Translations under genes and position numbers: made by a program | From: Natrinema salsiterrestre | Lineage (GTDB): Archaea > Halobacteriota > Halobacteria > Halobacteriales > Natrialbaceae | Direction of reading: 5' to 3' | Assembly (NCBI RefSeq): GCF_029502005.1 | Contig: NZ_JAMQOT010000002.1 | Span: forward strand, 558,001 to 622,000 | DNA: 64,000 bases | In this document: piece by piece, positions 43,130 through 52,201 of the stretch | How positions within the stretch are numbered: the first letter of the stretch is position 1 | Layout of the letters: every line of letters begins with the position of its first letter | The notes under the pieces: model-generated | What the model was told of the DNA's origin: nothing | Databases searched by the model: none | Seen by the model: the letters and a program-made list of their open reading frames with translations, nothing else

Positions 43130-44296
43130 GTGACGGCGGACCACGGCGACGACTCGATTCGTCCGTTCGAGGTCGCGGTCGATAGAGACGACGTATCCGA
43201 TCTTCGAACGCGGTTGGAACGGACGCGCTGGCCGGATCAACTCCCCGATGCGGGCTGGGAGTACGGAGCCGAGTTGACGTATCTCCAGGACGTCTGCGAG
43301 TATTGGCGCGAGGACTTCGACTGGGCCGCCTTCGAGGATCGGCTCAACGAATTCGAGCAGTACGTGACGGAGATCGACGGCCAGCGGCTCCACTTCTATC
43401 ACGTGCGCTCGCCCGAGCCGGACGCGACGCCGCTCGTCTTGAGCCACGGCTGGCCGGGCTCGGTCGCGGAGTTCCTCGACGTTCTCGGGCCGCTCGCGGA
43501 TCCGGCGGCCCACGGCGGCGACCCGGCGGACGCGTTCCACGTCGTCGCCCCGTCTCTCCCGGGGTTCGGCTTCTCCGGCCCGACCAGCGAGCGAGGGTAC
43601 GACGTGCCGCGGGTGGCCGACGACGTCGCCGAACTGATGGATAGACTCGGCTACGATCGGTACGTCGCACAGGGCGGCGACTGGGGCGCGCTGGTCACCG
43701 CCCTGCTGGGCGCGAACTACCCCGATCGCGTCGACGCGATCCACACGAACATGCTCTTTCTGAACCCGTCCTCGCTCGAGGCCGAAGACCCGACGGAGCT
43801 CCTCGACGAACAGGGGTGGGCCGACTACGAGGCCACCGCCGAGTTCCGCGACGGGGAGACCGCGTACCACGAGATCCAGGCGACGAAACCGCAGAGCCTG
43901 GCGTACGGACTCAGCGACTCGCCGGCCGGGCTCGCGGGGTGGATCCTCGAGAAGTTCCGCACCTGGAGCGACTGCGACGGCGATCTCGATTCCCACGTCG
44001 ATCGCGACCGGCTGCTCGACAATCTCAGCGTCTACTGGCTCACGGGGACGATCAACTCCTCGATGCGGCTCTACTACGAGACCGACGTGGGCGCGGCGAC
44101 GCCGGACGCCGTCGACGTGCCCACCGGCCACGCCCGCTATCCGGCGGAGGTGTACAGGACGCCTCGCGCCTGGGCGGCGGAGGTCTACGATATCCGTCAC
44201 TGGAACGAGATGCCCGCGGGCGGCCACTTCGCGGCGATGGAAGTGCCGGAGCCGTTCGTCGACGACCTGCGGACGTTCGTCGGTGAATTCGGCTGA
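43130..44296 (+). CDS. epoxide hydrolase (EHN-type alpha/beta hydrolase)
   Basis: Start GTG 43130 has a good Shine-Dalgarno GGAGG at about 43114-43118. The 388-residue protein has the N-terminal EHN domain (FEVAVDRDDVSDLRTRLE...TRWPDQLP), the oxyanion HGWPGS at 106-111, the nucleophile Asp184 in QGGDWGAL and a catalytic His366 in GGHFAAME. It hydrolyses epoxides to diols; the natural substrate is unknown. It is probably co-expressed with the MFS carrier upstream, which could export or import related compounds (inference). Confidence 0.88.
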   Translation: MTADHGDDSIRPFEVAVDRDDVSDLRTRLERTRWPDQLPDAGWEYGAELTYLQDVCEYWREDFDWAAFEDRLNEFEQYVTEIDGQRLHFYHVRSPEPDATPLVLSHGWPGSVAEFLDVLGPLADPAAHGGDPADAFHVVAPSLPGFGFSGPTSERGYDVPRVADDVAELMDRLGYDRYVAQGGDWGALVTALLGANYPDRVDAIHTNMLFLNPSSLEAEDPTELLDEQGWADYEATAEFRDGETAYHEIQATKPQSLAYGLSDSPAGLAGWILEKFRTWSDCDGDLDSHVDRDRLLDNLSVYWLTGTINSSMRLYYETDVGAATPDAVDVPTGHARYPAEVYRTPRAWAAEVYDIRHWNEMPAGGHFAAMEVPEPFVDDLRTFVGEFG

Positions 44297-44369
44297 GGAG
44301 CCGTCGGCAGGCGACCAGTGTCGCAGTGTGACGCAACGCAAAAGTACCGGATCCGCATACCGTTCGACG

Positions 44370-44873
44370 ATGACGCTCTCGGAGGAGGCCAAGGACCGGT
44401 TGGCGGACGTGGTGGAGCTACAGCCGACGAAGAATTCCGAGCTCCAGGACCGATGGGAGATGGACAGCGGCAGCGAGGTCCACCAGTACCTCGAGAACGA
44501 ACTCGGCGACTACTACTTCCGGGACGACAACAGCCTGATCCGGGCGACCGCGGAGGCGGCCGACCTGGTCGACGTCGAGCCGGGACTGGTCAGCGATCCC
44601 GACGACGACGGCGTGCCCTCGAAGATTCGGGTCCCCGAATTACAGGCGCGGATCGTCGCGGTGCTGGCCGGCCCCGACGAGAGATCCGAGAGCGTCGTCT
44701 CGGTACTGCACAAGCTCCGGGACGAGTACGACGTCGATCCCGAGGCCGAAGACGTCCGCTCGGGCCTCCAGAGCCTGCGCCGCAAGGGCGTCGTCGAGGT
44801 CGAGTACCGCACCGTCCCGACGTTCCGGCTGACCGTCGAGCGCGACGACCTCGAGGTCGCCGTCTCCGACTGA
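44370..44873 (+). CDS. DUF5797-like protein
   Basis: The chosen start is ATG 44370 (MTLSEEAKDRLADVVELQP); a GTG at 44283 would add 29 residues overlapping the epoxide hydrolase end. The 167-residue protein has a winged-helix-like N-terminal part (TKNSELQDRWEMDSGSEVHQ), acidic linkers and a second helix-turn-helix-like region (DPEAEDVRSGLQSLRRKG) followed by a C-terminal strand. This is like the haloarchaeal DUF5797 family. A DNA- or RNA-binding role is possible but not shown. Confidence 0.75.
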   Translation: MTLSEEAKDRLADVVELQPTKNSELQDRWEMDSGSEVHQYLENELGDYYFRDDNSLIRATAEAADLVDVEPGLVSDPDDDGVPSKIRVPELQARIVAVLAGPDERSESVVSVLHKLRDEYDVDPEAEDVRSGLQSLRRKGVVEVEYRTVPTFRLTVERDDLEVAVSD

Positions 44874-44881
44874 CTACCGAG

Positions 44882-44928
44882 GTTTTTCCGCGAGTGGTTC
44901 GGCGCAGGAGAACCCGACGCGGAAAAAC
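44882..44928. terminator. bidirectional hairpin between convergent genes
   Basis: GTTTTTCCGCG (44882-44892) and CGCGGAAAAAC (44918-44928) form an 11-bp perfect inverted repeat. Inside, GGTTC and GAACC extend it as a second stem. The two ends carry A/T runs (TTTTT and AAAAA), so the hairpin could terminate both the DUF5797 gene and, on the other strand, the DUF5787 gene. The next 70 nt hold another short GGCCGA/TCGGCC inverted repeat. I saw no gene there. Confidence 0.55.
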
Positions 44929-45000
44929 GTCGATGAAAAAGGCCGACGGCTCGGCCTTCGGTCTCGCCGTCGGTGAACCGCTCGCTTCGCTCGCGGATGC

Positions 45001-46077
45001 TTACCGCGAGCTACTGGCGCGCTTGACCCCCGGTCGCCGTCGCCGCCGGCGCTCCTCGAGAATCCGCTGAACCCGTTTTCCGGGGCCGCCCTCGATCGGC
45101 CAGCCGCGAGTGCGCCAGGCCGGCGGCTCGGGTTCGAACTCACCACAGGAGCCGGCACACTCGGCCGCCGTCTGGCAGCGCCCCTTCGCGGCGCAGTAGG
45201 GCACCGCCTGACTCGCGTCGCGGGCGCGCAACTCGAAGCCCCGGCAGTCGGGGCGCATCGTCTCGACGAACGAGCGCCAGCCGCGTTCGTAGGCGCGCTC
45301 GGCGATCGCGAGTCGCTTGTCGGCTTTCCAGTCGGGATCGACGGACTCGAACTGGGCGGCGGAGCTGTCCCGAGTCCCGCCGTCGGGCCGGTCGAGGATC
45401 CGCGTCCCCGGCTCGTCGGCTCCGAGCGTGCGCGGGTGCCACGCGACGTCGGCGGTCAGGGCCGCGGGCTCGAGCGCGAGGATCCCCGCCTCGACCGGCA
45501 GGTCCTCGAAGAGGGCGGGTTCGACGCGGTCGCCGGTTTGTCGGGTCGCGACCCAGACCTCGTCGGCCAGCCCCATCGCGACGTCGTACTCGAGTTGCGA
45601 GCCGAGCGCGCGGGCCGCGCTGGCGTCGAGATCCGGTTTGTTCTCGATCGCGACGATGCGCTCGAGCCAGTCGGGATAGGGCCACTTCCGTCGGATCTCG
45701 ATTCGATTGCCGTTCTTGCGGGTCTCGAGGATCCCCCGGTCGTCGGCGCGGTGGATCGCCTCGCGGACGTACCGCCAGGGGTAGCCGGGATGTGGCAGGA
45801 CGTCGCGGTAGTAGGCCCACTCTGCGGGGGCGTTGCGGACGACGTGGAGGAGGTCGCTGTCGAGCCGCTCGAGGCCGAAGTTCGCGCGCCGGCGGAGGGC
45901 CTCGGGGTCGCACTCGAGGACGATGGTGTCCCAGCGGCGGCGCTTCGTGCCGAGCTGGCGGGCGACGACGATCGCAGTGTCGTCGCTCGTGGGCTCGCCG
46001 GCCGGGGGCCACTCGAGTTCGGCCCACCGGCAGGCTCGGAGCTCGAACTCGAATTCGCTCTCGGGGTCCCGAGTCAC
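45001..46077 (-). CDS. DUF5787-family protein (possible PD-(D/E)XK nuclease with Cys cluster)
   Basis: The 358-residue protein has a conserved N-terminus (FEFELRACRWAELEWPPAGE, Cys16) and a PD-(D/E)XK-like motif: AIENKPD with Glu145 and Lys147, then a helix with Gln (LGSQLEYDVAMGLADEVWVAT). Near the C-terminus there are five cysteines, Cys278, 295, 301, 307 and 311. One N-terminal plus several C-terminal cysteines around a nuclease core recalls iron-sulfur nucleases such as Cas4, Dna2 and AddB. The family name DUF5787 is recalled. The nuclease idea is inference. Confidence 0.75.
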   Translation of the reverse strand: MTRDPESEFEFELRACRWAELEWPPAGEPTSDDTAIVVARQLGTKRRRWDTIVLECDPEALRRRANFGLERLDSDLLHVVRNAPAEWAYYRDVLPHPGYPWRYVREAIHRADDRGILETRKNGNRIEIRRKWPYPDWLERIVAIENKPDLDASAARALGSQLEYDVAMGLADEVWVATRQTGDRVEPALFEDLPVEAGILALEPAALTADVAWHPRTLGADEPGTRILDRPDGGTRDSSAAQFESVDPDWKADKRLAIAERAYERGWRSFVETMRPDCRGFELRARDASQAVPYCAAKGRCQTAAECAGSCGEFEPEPPAWRTRGWPIEGGPGKRVQRILEERRRRRRPGVKRASSSR

Positions 46078-46206
46078 TGTCCTCCGTAGGGTCAGGGCCG
46101 ATATGTGTGTGACGGTGTGGGCGTCCGTTTCCGACGCCCGCTACTGAACGTATCGGGACCGGGGATCAGTAACAGCGAAAAAAGGTCGATCGTTTCGAAT
46201 CCGGGT

Positions 46207-46896
46207 TCAGACGGACGCGGACGCCGTGGCCGGCTGTGACGTAGCGCTCGCGCTGACTTTGGCGAACGCGTTGCCGAACATGCGGAAGATCGCGACGTTC
46301 GCGTAGAACCCGACGAACGGGACGAGTACCACGCCGATGACGGTGGCCGCCAGAATCGAATTGACGATCGTGAGGGCGAGGGCAACTCCCAACGGGAAGA
46401 GCGTCGCCAGCAGATAGTCGACGCTCAGCAGGACGGGCTTGATCGCGCCGACGTCGAACGCAGCGCCGATCGTGCCCTCGCGGGCGTAGTTAGTCAGCGC
46501 CGCGGGAACGATGTAGTAGATCAGCAATACGAGGGGAATGCTCGCGAATATCGTCACGAACCCGAGGCCAGCGAGGAGACCGCCACCGTCCCCGCCGATT
46601 CCGATACCGACGCCGATCAACCCGAACACGACGACGGAATAGACGACCGTCGGAACGATCGCGTACGCCAGTCCGATCACCGTCCCGATGACTCCCTTCA
46701 CGAAGAGGTCTCCCCACTCGTCGAACTCCGGCGGTTCGTCGTCTCCCGCGACCGTCTTCTCGAGCACTCGGACCCAGTATCCCATCAGAAGGAACACGGG
46801 GAACAGCAGCACGGAAAGGAATCCGAGCACGCCGCCGATGAGTATTCGTCCGACCCAGTCGCCTCGAACCGGATACGACAGTCCGTCTTCTAACAT
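46207..46896 (-). CDS. DUF4013 membrane protein
   Basis: The start is ATG 46894-46896 (MLEDGLSYPVRGDWVGRI); the longer frame from 46959 lacks similarity. The 229-residue protein has about six membrane helices and the DUF4013 features, the N-terminal DGLSYPVRGDWVGRILIGGV and the central YYIVPAALTNYAREG. A TATA-like CTTATATCC at about 46932-46940 lies about 38 nt upstream. The function of the family is unknown. The 285 nt between this gene and the Nudix gene hold no gene that I can support. Confidence 0.75.
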   Translation of the reverse strand: MLEDGLSYPVRGDWVGRILIGGVLGFLSVLLFPVFLLMGYWVRVLEKTVAGDDEPPEFDEWGDLFVKGVIGTVIGLAYAIVPTVVYSVVVFGLIGVGIGIGGDGGGLLAGLGFVTIFASIPLVLLIYYIVPAALTNYAREGTIGAAFDVGAIKPVLLSVDYLLATLFPLGVALALTIVNSILAATVIGVVLVPFVGFYANVAIFRMFGNAFAKVSASATSQPATASASV

Positions 46897-47181
46897 GTTA
46901 TTTCCACCACACGCCGAGAACTCAGTCGAGGATATAAGCTCTTGTGTCTGACAGATCATATTTTTGTTAATATAACGTAGCGTGCCACTCTGATTATCAC
47001 CTCAAGTTGCGTATTTTTCATCAGTGTGACGGAGCGATCACGAGTCCTGATCCGAAGCCGGTTCACGGACGGGACCTGCACCGAGAGTCGTCACTAGAGG
47101 TGTCACCGACGAACAGCGGCTAGCGGCGGTCGTCAGAGAGAACGCGCCGCCGCTGATCGCTTCGGGAGGTGGGTGAGGGGA

Positions 47182-47619
47182 CTATTCCTCGTCTTCCTCC
47201 TCGCGTTCGTCCAAGAACTCGTGGGCGTCCTCGAGGATCTCTCGGGGGCCGTCCTGCGTGACGGTGTTAATCGCCTGCTCGTAATCGCGCCACTGGAGGT
47301 CGCGATGCTCGTTGGACAGTTCCGCGCTGGCCTCGAACGACTTCGCGATGAAGAGGTGAACGGTCTTGTGGATCGTCTTGCCGTTCGCCTCGAAGACGTA
47401 GTCGTAGTCCTTGCGGAAGCCGTCGAGTAGTCTGAACTGTTCGATACCTGCCTCTTCCGTTACTTCGCGGATCGCCGTCTGCTGAAGTTCTTCATCTCCT
47501 TCGACACCGCCCTTGGGAAACTCCCAATCGCCTGGGCGGCTCTTGAGTAGAAGATACTCGCGCCGGCCCCGCGTATCGCGGAAGAGGATCGCGCCTGCGC
47601 TCGTAGCTTCGACTGCCAT
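47182..47619 (-). CDS. Nudix hydrolase (Ap4A hydrolase-like)
   Basis: The start is ATG 47617-47619 (MAVEATSAGAILFRDT); the longer frame lacks similarity. The 145-residue protein has the full Nudix box GGVEGDEELQQTAIREVTEE at 37-56, followed by AGI. The preceding WEFPKG and the FRKDYDYVF strand are typical of bis(5'-nucleosyl)-tetraphosphatase enzymes, which remove Ap4A-like alarmones. The extreme C-terminus is acidic (DEREEEDEE), a halophilic adaptation. Confidence 0.88.
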   Translation of the reverse strand: MAVEATSAGAILFRDTRGRREYLLLKSRPGDWEFPKGGVEGDEELQQTAIREVTEEAGIEQFRLLDGFRKDYDYVFEANGKTIHKTVHLFIAKSFEASAELSNEHRDLQWRDYEQAINTVTQDGPREILEDAHEFLDEREEEDEE

Positions 47620-47806
47620 TAAGTGGACTAATAGATGCGACGTTAAGAGAATATCGGACTGTTCGTCCAACGTACACTGATTCCGACTCGGATTTTCGTG
47701 CCGTCGTCGGCCAGTCGACTGCAGTCGTTTACTGACAGTGACTGGTATCGTCGCATCTCAGCAAGTTTTTACGCGCACACCGTGGACCTATTCGACACCA
47801 CCAGCC

Positions 47807-48142
47807 ATGACCTTCGTCACCCGTCTCACGCTCCAGAGCGGCGATCGCGCCGCGCTCGATGGTATCGTCGAGGACATCAAAGCCAACGCCGAACGGAAGG
47901 GAGCGGCGCTGAAAGGGCCCCACTCTCACCCGCCGGAGAAGCTCTCCGTCCCCCAGCGCTGTCGGCTCCACGCCGACGACGACCGACAGTTCTCCTCGTG
48001 GGAGTACACCGTCTTCACCCGCGAACTCGAGATTCACGGCCACGACAGCCTCGCGCGCAACATCGCCTCGCAGAGCTTCCCCGACTCGGTCCACATCGAG
48101 GCCGAAGTCGAACAGATCCACGGCGCGGGTCGCGGGAACTGA
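47807..48142 (+). CDS. uS10-like ribosomal protein family member
   Basis: The start is ATG 47807 (MTFVTRLTLQSGDRAALDGI). The 111 residues match the S10/mL48 fold: RGAALKGPHSHPPEKLSVPQ-like loop and a C-terminal strand ending in VHIEAEVEQIHGAG. It contains KGPHSHPPEKLSVPQ, close to the decoding-site loop of S10. It is not the canonical rpsJ, which in archaea sits elsewhere, so it may be a paralogue or an RNA-binding relative. An AAGTTTTTACGC sequence is the likely TATA element, about 35-40 nt upstream. Confidence 0.75.
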   Translation: MTFVTRLTLQSGDRAALDGIVEDIKANAERKGAALKGPHSHPPEKLSVPQRCRLHADDDRQFSSWEYTVFTRELEIHGHDSLARNIASQSFPDSVHIEAEVEQIHGAGRGN

Positions 48143-48325
48143 GAGCGGCTCGAGCGCGCAGCTTCCGATTGCGAATCCGCCGTTGGGCTTCTCATACCGT
48201 CGACGAACGTTGCTGCGATCGCCGGCGGAGAAGCGACTCGGGACCGTACCGACGAACCGGATCGGCGGTCGATTCCGCGCGAACCCAGCAGCAGGGCTTT
48301 TTACTGTTCCCGACGAGGACGAAAT

Positions 48326-49606
48326 ATGACCGCAGACGACCTGGTTTCGTTGCGTCGAGATCTCCACCGAAAACCCGAACCCGCCTGGCGCGAGTTCTAC
48401 ACGACCGCACGGATCGTCGACGAGCTCGAGTCCCGACTCGGCGACGACCTCGCAGCCCTCCACGTCGGCCCGGACGCCATCGCGGGCGACCATCGGATGG
48501 CAGTCCCCGACGACGCTGACCTCACTCACTGGTACGAACAGGCCCGAAACGCGGGCGTCGACGAGGCGACTCTCGAGCGACTCGAGGGCGGCTACACGGG
48601 CGCGGTCGCCGTCCTCGAGCGCGGCGAGGGACCCACGGTCGGTCTCCGGGTCGACATCGACGGCCTCCCGCGGCGGGAATCCGACGATGCCGTCCACCAG
48701 CCCGTCGCCGAGGGCTTTCGGTCCGAACACGACGGTGCGATGCACGCCTGCGGCCACGACGCCCACGCGACGATCGGAATCGGCGTCCTCGAGCGAATCG
48801 TCGAGAGCGACTTCGCGGGCACGCTGAAGGTGTTCTTCCAGCCCGCCGAGGAAGTCGTCGGCGGCGGGAAGTCGATGGCCGAGAGCGAACACATCCGGGA
48901 CGTCGACGCCCTGCTCGCGGTCCACATCGGGCTCGACCACCCCACCGGCGAGATCGTCGCCGGAATCGACGGCTTTCTGGCGGTGTCGCACCTCGAGGCG
49001 GAGTTCACGGGCGAGTCGGCTCACGCGGGCGGCCACCCGGAGCAGGGGCGCAACGCCGTCCAGGCGATGGCGACGGCCGTCCAGAACCTCTACGGGATCC
49101 CCCGCCACAACGACGGTGCGACGCGGGTCAACGCGGGCGTCGTCGAGGGGGGCAGCGCGGCGAACGTGATCCCCGACGAGGCCAGCATCGTCGCCGAGGT
49201 TCGGGGCGAGACGACCGAGCTGATGGAGTATATGAAACGACGGAGCCGACAGGTCCTCCGGAGCGCCGCCGAGATGCACGACTGCGAGGTGTCGATCGAG
49301 ACCGGGGCCGAGGCACCCAGCGCGACCAGCGACGGGGACCTCGTCTCGATCGTGGCCGACGCGGCGAGCGACACCGCGGGCGTCGACCGCGTCCTCGAGC
49401 GCGACGAACTCGGCGGTAGCGAGGACGCGACGTTCCTGATGAAGGAAGTCCAGGAGCGCGGCGGGGTGGCCTGCTACGTCGGCGTCGGCACCGACCACCC
49501 GGGCGGCCACCACACCGCGACGTTCGACGTCGACGAGGCGAGCATCGGCCACGGGATCGACGTGCTGGCGGGAGCGATCGAGCGAGTGGGACGGAGCGCG
49601 AACTGA
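48326..49606 (+). CDS. M20-family amidohydrolase (AbgA/N-acyl-amino-acid type)
   Basis: The 426-residue protein has LRRDLHRKPEPAWREF at the start, LRVDIDGLP, HACGHDAHATIG with the metal-binding cysteine/histidine cluster, FQPAEEVVGG with the catalytic glutamates, and a late VGTDHPGGHH. This is the M20D group cutting N-acyl or p-aminobenzoyl-glutamate type amides. The exact substrate is unknown. A CTTTTTACTG sequence about 30 nt upstream is a probable TATA box. An insertion near residues 60-80 is unusual and acidic. Confidence 0.85.
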   Translation: MTADDLVSLRRDLHRKPEPAWREFYTTARIVDELESRLGDDLAALHVGPDAIAGDHRMAVPDDADLTHWYEQARNAGVDEATLERLEGGYTGAVAVLERGEGPTVGLRVDIDGLPRRESDDAVHQPVAEGFRSEHDGAMHACGHDAHATIGIGVLERIVESDFAGTLKVFFQPAEEVVGGGKSMAESEHIRDVDALLAVHIGLDHPTGEIVAGIDGFLAVSHLEAEFTGESAHAGGHPEQGRNAVQAMATAVQNLYGIPRHNDGATRVNAGVVEGGSAANVIPDEASIVAEVRGETTELMEYMKRRSRQVLRSAAEMHDCEVSIETGAEAPSATSDGDLVSIVADAASDTAGVDRVLERDELGGSEDATFLMKEVQERGGVACYVGVGTDHPGGHHTATFDVDEASIGHGIDVLAGAIERVGRSAN

Positions 49607-49747
49607 TCGGCCGCGTCCCGGAAACCCGAACCGTGTTAGTAATCGAACCGAAACCAACGGCACGATGTCCGGTCGATCGTCGGGAGAGGATCGTCGACTC
49701 GAGGTGTGCCGGCGTGGACGAGGGTCGCGTCTCGAGGTGATCCGGTC

Positions 49748-51232
49748 GTGGGGGTAACCCGCGTTCGGGCCGCACTCTGGGGTCGCATGGCGCTCTCGGT
49801 GGTGCTCCTCGCGCTCGCGATGGGGCTCCTCGTCGCCGTCGAGGTCGTGCTGATCGGCCTCGCTTCCGGGATGGCGACGATCGTTCCGTACGGCCTCTTC
49901 GCGATCGCACTCGGGAGTTCGTCGCTCGCCCTGCTCCCCACCGCGGCCGTCTACGGTGGGCTGGCGTTCACGGCGTGGTGTGCCGTTCGCGTGATGCGGA
50001 CGGAACCGAACCCCTCGGAGACGACCGAGGAAGTCGTTGCGGTAACCTATCTGCTGGTAATCGTCTCGTCGCTCGTCGCAACTGGCTACCTTCTCGTCTC
50101 GGTCCTCGGGTTTCCAATCAGAGCAGCGATACTCGTCTGCGGGATCCTCGTAGCCACAGCGTTCGTCGGCTGGCTCCTCTACGCGGCGCTCGACTGGTCG
50201 AACCGAGACGAAGCGGACCGGTCGGAAGATCGGGGCGTCGATACCGATGACGCCACAGACACCGCGGCGAGCGACGATCCCGTCGGGATCGCGACCGAAA
50301 TGCGCCGGGTGTTCGGGGCGGTCGGAAATCTGACCGCCAGACCGGCGTACGGCTATCTCGGCGTCGCACTCGCAGCGAGTGCCGTCGTCGGATCGGTCTA
50401 CGCGGCAGCGACAGCCCTTCCGAGCGAGTATCATCTCCCAGGGCTGGCGGCGGTCGGCAGCGTCTGTATCGTCGGGCTGCACGTCGGCAGCACGATTCGG
50501 TCCGAGTTCACCGGCGAGCCCGCAGTGATCCGCGACCTCGAGCGAACCGAGCGCGACGGTTCGGGAGTCGTACCGGACGAGCGAGAATTGACGACGCTCC
50601 GAGCGACGGTCGGACGCCTGGCAGCCCAGACCGACGTTCCCTCGCCCGCAATTCGTCTCACCTCGAGCGCCGCCCCGAGGGCCGTCACGGCCGGGTATCG
50701 GCCCGCGACGTCGACGATCGTCGTCTCGCGCGGGCTGCTCGAGACCCTCGACGACCGCGAACTCGAGGCGGTGCTCGCACACGAACTCGCACACGTCGCG
50801 AACCGGGACGCGGCCGTGATGACGTTCCTCGCCGTGCCCGCGGCCAGCGCGAGTGCGACGGTCGACCGTCACGTCGCGAATCCCGTCGTCACGGCCGCCG
50901 CGGCCGTCACGTACGCGGTGAGTCGCTGGTGCGTCGCCCTCGTCTCGAGCTATCGGGAGTTCGTCGCCGACGACGGTGCCGTCGCGATCACGGGCGATCC
51001 GGCCGCCCTCGCGAGCGCCCTCGAGACGCTCGATCGCGACCTCGAGCGGCGGCCCGCGACCGATCTGCGCGACCACCGCTCCGCGGCGGCGTTTTCGATC
51101 GTCCCGCCGCCGTGGGAGGAGCACCGCTTCTTCGATCGGACGCGGCGGGTCATCGCTCGGAAGCTGTTCGGAACGCATCCCGAGACCGAAAAACGGATCG
51201 AACGGCTCGGGGCTGCCGTCGAGCGGTCGTGA
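49748..51232 (+). CDS. M48-family membrane metalloprotease
   Basis: I choose GTG 49748 (VGVTRVRAALWGRMALSV) because the longer frame from 49706 adds an atypical lead; the true start is uncertain. The protein has about six membrane helices, an acidic loop (about 155-185) and the zinc site HELAH near residues 345-349, with a later Glu ligand in YREFVADDGA. It resembles HtpX but is larger (about 494 residues). A second M48 membrane protease, HtpX, is encoded at 35960. Confidence 0.85.
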   Translation: MGVTRVRAALWGRMALSVVLLALAMGLLVAVEVVLIGLASGMATIVPYGLFAIALGSSSLALLPTAAVYGGLAFTAWCAVRVMRTEPNPSETTEEVVAVTYLLVIVSSLVATGYLLVSVLGFPIRAAILVCGILVATAFVGWLLYAALDWSNRDEADRSEDRGVDTDDATDTAASDDPVGIATEMRRVFGAVGNLTARPAYGYLGVALAASAVVGSVYAAATALPSEYHLPGLAAVGSVCIVGLHVGSTIRSEFTGEPAVIRDLERTERDGSGVVPDERELTTLRATVGRLAAQTDVPSPAIRLTSSAAPRAVTAGYRPATSTIVVSRGLLETLDDRELEAVLAHELAHVANRDAAVMTFLAVPAASASATVDRHVANPVVTAAAAVTYAVSRWCVALVSSYREFVADDGAVAITGDPAALASALETLDRDLERRPATDLRDHRSAAAFSIVPPPWEEHRFFDRTRRVIARKLFGTHPETEKRIERLGAAVERS

Positions 51233-51244
51233 TCGGCCGGCCGA

Positions 51245-52057
51245 TCAGGCGTCCATCACGACCTCGAGATCGAAGGCCTCGTCGGCGGGTGCCGAATCCG
51301 GCTGGAGGTAGCCGACGGCGAAGGCCGTGTAGACGCTGCCGCCCTCGGGTGCGACGTCGAACGTGCCGACGACGTCGCCGTCGTTGTTCTCGGTTGCGGG
51401 CCGGACCTCGAGCGTGTACTCGCCGCCGGGCACCTCGGTCGTCGCCGCGTCACCGAACTCGGCTCCCTCGAACAGCACCGTCTCGCCGCCGCCCGCCGTC
51501 ACGTCGACCGCGGGGGCGTCCGGCGACGCGTGGACCAGCCGCACCCGCGCGTTGTCGCCGGGATCGCTGACGTCGTCCTCGAGGATCGAGGGCGCGAACG
51601 GCTGGTTCTCCTCGCTCAGTTCGCCCAGTGCGGCGATGGTGAACTCGCCCTCGGGGATCTCGAGCTCCTCGTCGAAGACGACGGTATCGGAATCCCCAGC
51701 GGCCGTGATCATCACCTGATAGGTGCCCGCCGCGAGCTCGAGGTAGTCGCTCACCGCACGATACGGAACGTCCTCGAGGACGGGATCGCCGCCGACGTAG
51801 ACGTCGACGTTCGGCGCGTCCGGGGAGAGGTGAGCGACGCGGACGTTCGCCATCGGCTCGTCCGTCTCGTCCTCGGTTTCGTTGTCATCCATTTCGCCGT
51901 CGCCCATCTCTCCGTCGCCCATTCCGTCATCCGACTCGTTGTTCGTCTCGTTGCCGTCGCCGCCGTTACCGCCTCCCGTACAGCCGGCGAGTGCGATACC
52001 GCCTGCGGTCCCGATCACTGCGAGTGCGCGTCGTCGTGTGTGGTCTCGTGCCATCAT
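51245..52057 (-). CDS. DUF4397 lipoprotein
   Basis: The 270-residue protein starts MMARDHTRRRALAVIG with a Tat-like RRR and a lipobox ending LAGC. A low-complexity acidic linker (GDGEMGDGEMDDNETEDE) separates the anchor from two DUF4397 repeats, each with the VRVAHLSPDAPNVDVYV or VRLVHASPDAPAVDV signature. The domain is a beta-rich extracellular module of unknown function. The next ATG, at 52054, is an alternative start. It is encoded back-to-back with the repeat element copy B. Confidence 0.85.
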   Translation of the reverse strand: MMARDHTRRRALAVIGTAGGIALAGCTGGGNGGDGNETNNESDDGMGDGEMGDGEMDDNETEDETDEPMANVRVAHLSPDAPNVDVYVGGDPVLEDVPYRAVSDYLELAAGTYQVMITAAGDSDTVVFDEELEIPEGEFTIAALGELSEENQPFAPSILEDDVSDPGDNARVRLVHASPDAPAVDVTAGGGETVLFEGAEFGDAATTEVPGGEYTLEVRPATENNDGDVVGTFDVAPEGGSVYTAFAVGYLQPDSAPADEAFDLEVVMDA

Positions 52058-52201
52058 ATCCCGTTATTTGACGGATAGGAAAATCGAAATTCCCTAACGA
52101 AGTAGGGGTATAGTCACGGGAACTGGAATGTTAGATTAGACTAGATCGGTTCCGTAAGCGTCTGGTACTCGATTGCTCGAGAGGATTGACCGAACGCTAA
52201 C

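Noticed and set aside
47729-51178. 1149-residue minus-strand frame
   Set aside because: It is antisense to the S10-like, amidohydrolase and M48 genes. It is long only because stop codons are rare in this frame in GC-rich DNA.
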